A stretch of DNA of 13,443 nucleotides from Streptomyces lilacinus (lineage in GTDB: Bacteria; Actinomycetota; Actinomycetes; Streptomycetales; Streptomycetaceae), in assembly GCA_000715685.1 (NCBI GenBank), contig KL569392.1, positions 1 to 13,443 on the forward strand, written 5' to 3'. Below the pieces are notes generated by a model that saw only the letters and a list, made by a program, of their open reading frames with translations, was not told where the DNA came from and did no database searches. This document shows, in pieces, positions 11,775 to 13,443 of this stretch. The position numbers and the translations under genes were made by a program. How positions within the stretch are numbered: position 1 is the stretch's first letter; each line of letters begins with the position of its first letter.

Positions 11775-13425
11775 TGACTTCGAGCGCACAGCGACCCGGG
11801 CAGCCGACCGCACAGCCGACCGCACCGACCGCCAACGCCATGCGGCGTGCGCTCAAGCGTGCCCGGGACGGCGTCGCGCTCGACGTCGCCGAGGCCGCCG
11901 TGCTGCTGCGGGCGCGCGGCGCGGACCTCGAGGACCTGTGCGCCTCCGCGGCACGGGTGCGGGACGCGGGCCTCGAGGCCGCGGGCCGCCCCGGCGTCAT
12001 CACGTACTCCAAGAGCGTCTTCATCCCCCTGACGCGCCTCTGCCGCGACAAGTGCCACTACTGCACCTTCGCCACCGTCCCCGGCAAGCTGCGCCGCGCC
12101 GGCCACGGGATGTTCATGTCGCCGGACGAGGTCCTGGCCATCGCCCGGCGCGGGGCCGAACTGGGCTGCAAGGAAGCGCTCATCACCCTCGGCGACAAGC
12201 CCGAGGACCGCTGGCCCGAGGCCCGCGAGTGGCTCGAGGCCGAGGGCTACGACGACACCATCGCGTACGTCCGCGCCATGGCGATCCGCATCCTGGAGGA
12301 GACCGGTCTCCTCCCGCACCTCAACCCCGGCGTGATGTCCTGGACCGACTTCCAGCGGCTCAAGCCCGTCGCCCCCTCGATGGGCATGATGCTCGAGACC
12401 ACGGCCACCCGCCTGTGGAGCGAGCCCGGTGGCCCGCACTACGGCTCCCCGGACAAGGAGCCCGCCGTACGCCTGCGCGTCCTGGAGGACGCCGGGCGCA
12501 GCTCCGTCCCCTTCACCAGCGGACTGCTGATCGGGATCGGTGAGACGTACGAGGAGCGCGCCGAGTCCCTCTTCGCCCTGCGTCGCGTCTCCCGCGCCTA
12601 CCACGGCATCCAGGAACTCATCATGCAGAACTTCCGCGCCAAGCCGGACACGGCGATGCGCGGCATGCCGGACGCGGAGCTGGACGAGCTGGTCGCCACC
12701 GTCGCCGTCGCCCGGCACATCATGGGCCCCTCCGCCTGCCTGCAGGCGCCGCCCAACCTCGTGGAGGGCGAGTACGCGCGCCTCATCGGCGCCGGCATCG
12801 ACGACTGGGGCGGCGTCTCGCCGGTCACCCCCGACCACGTCAATCCCGAGCGGCCCTGGCCCCAGATCGAGGCGCTCGCCGAGCAGTCCGCCGCCGCGGG
12901 CTTCCGGCTGGAGGAACGCCTCGCCGTCTACCCCGAGTTCGTCCAGCGCGGCGAGCCCTGGCTGGACCCCCGGCTGCTGCCGCACGTCCGCGCCCTCGCC
13001 GACCCGGAGACCGGGCTGGCCGTCGCGGACGCGAAGGTCGTGGGCCGGCCCTGGCAGGAGCCCGAGGAGGTCTTCACGGCCACCGGCCGGACGGACCTGC
13101 ACCGCACCGTCGACACCGAGGGCCGCACCTCGGACCGGCGCGACGACTTCGACGAGGTGTACGGCGACTGGGAGGCGCTGCGCGAGGCCGCGGCCCCCGG
13201 CATGGTGCCCGAGCGCATCGACGCCGACGTGCGCGAGGCGCTGCGCCGGGCGGCCGACGACCCCACCCGGCTGACCGACGCCCAGGCGCTGGCCCTGCTG
13301 CACGCCGACGGGCCGGCCCTCGACGCCCTCTGCCGCGTCGCCGACGACCTGCGGCAGTCCGTCGTCGGCGACGACGTCACCTACATCGTCACGCGGAACA
13401 TCAACTTCACCAACGTCTGCTACAC
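11774..13425 (+). CDS. fbiC: FO synthase FbiC, 3' end missing (contig edge)
   Basis: About 550 residues of a fused CofG-CofH FO synthase, normally some 850-870 residues in actinobacteria. It is a radical SAM enzyme that joins tyrosine and 5-amino-6-ribitylaminouracil to form FO, the deazaflavin core of F420. The CofG half holds the [4Fe-4S] motif CRDKCHYC (Cys90, Cys94, Cys97) after [15 protein letters not shown], then [47 protein letters not shown] and [11 protein letters not shown]. The CofH half begins after a linker with [16 protein letters not shown], whose Cys549 is the first cysteine of the second cluster motif. The real sequence stops there and runs into adapter, so the remaining cysteines and the CofH domain are not visible. 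ATG 11774 fits the N-terminus, with a Thr/Pro/Gln-rich start; the transcript may be leaderless. Confidence 0.95.
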
Positions 13426-13443
13426 CTGTCTCTTATACACATC
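13426..13443. other. Sequencing adapter (Tn5/Nextera mosaic end)
   Basis: The last 18 bases, CTGTCTCTTATACACATC, match the reverse complement of the 19-bp Tn5 mosaic end used in Nextera libraries. They replace the expected continuation of the CofH cysteine motif. This is library sequence left at the contig end, not genomic DNA; some adjoining bases could match either source. Confidence 0.95.

Noticed and set aside
9110..13303. A 1397-codon open frame on the minus strand across the metallohydrolase, LLM and fbiC regions
   Set aside because: Only its last 498 codons (9110-10603) are a gene, with signal peptide and ribosome site. The rest is the antisense of the LLM and fbiC genes, open because GC-rich DNA has few stops, and its translation is low-complexity.
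13426..13443. Real transposon terminal repeat at the right edge
   Set aside because: The match is to the engineered library mosaic end, it sits exactly at the contig end, and there is no transposase or target duplication.
1..13443. CRISPR arrays, tRNA/rRNA genes, integrase or IS elements
   Set aside because: I found no regularly spaced repeats, cloverleaf with conserved T-loop, or transposase/integrase motifs. The tandem repeats seen have only two units and no spacers.

Overview
This window looks like a piece of a Streptomyces chromosome (or a close relative). The DNA is very GC-rich with strong G/C bias at third codon positions. It carries actinomycete-specific families (XRE/DUF5753 regulator with DUF397 partners, a DUF6415-like protein, an FbiC-type FO synthase) and typical Streptomyces GC-rich hairpin terminators. 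I see no IS element, CRISPR array, tRNA or rRNA. The right edge is artificial: the last 18 bases match the Nextera/Tn5 mosaic end, so the genome sequence ends at about 13425, inside fbiC.

Layout. (1) 169-1464, minus strand: a translationally coupled operon of an XRE/DUF5753 regulator and two tandem DUF397 proteins, a Scr1/WhiJ-type regulatory module. The control region at 1465-1742 is rich in dyads and hairpins. (2) 1743-3301, plus strand: a DUF6415-like protein overlapping by 4 nt an L-asparaginase-type amidohydrolase, which ends in a bidirectional hairpin shared with a convergent hypothetical gene. (3) 3331-5701, minus strand: hypothetical protein, NmrA-like NAD(P)-binding protein and LysR regulator, all in one direction. 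(4) 5811-7271, plus strand: LysE-type exporter and alpha/beta hydrolase, divergent from lysR. (5) 7279-10603, minus strand: TetX-like FAD monooxygenase, a VOC (glyoxalase-like) protein and a Tat-exported CehA/McbA-type PHP metallohydrolase. The hydrolase and monooxygenase genes converge on a second shared hairpin whose stem holds both stop codons. (6) 10796-13425, plus strand: an LLM-class (probably F420-dependent) oxidoreductase and the 5' part of fbiC, which makes the deazaflavin precursor of F420.

How the genes may work together. Regions 3-5 together hold an exporter with its LysR regulator, a hydrolase, a flavin monooxygenase of the tetracycline-destructase fold, a VOC protein and an NAD(P)-binding reductase-like protein. 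This looks like a small-molecule detoxification or tailoring neighbourhood, but it is spread over several transcription units and the joint role is inference. The LLM gene beside fbiC pairs a likely F420 user with F420 synthesis. I did not find a clearly new system. The most notable items are the TetX-like enzyme that lacks the drug-contact residues, the coding-like 40-codon remnant behind the VOC gene, the regulatory dyads, the probable leaderless fbiC, and the adapter at the contig end.
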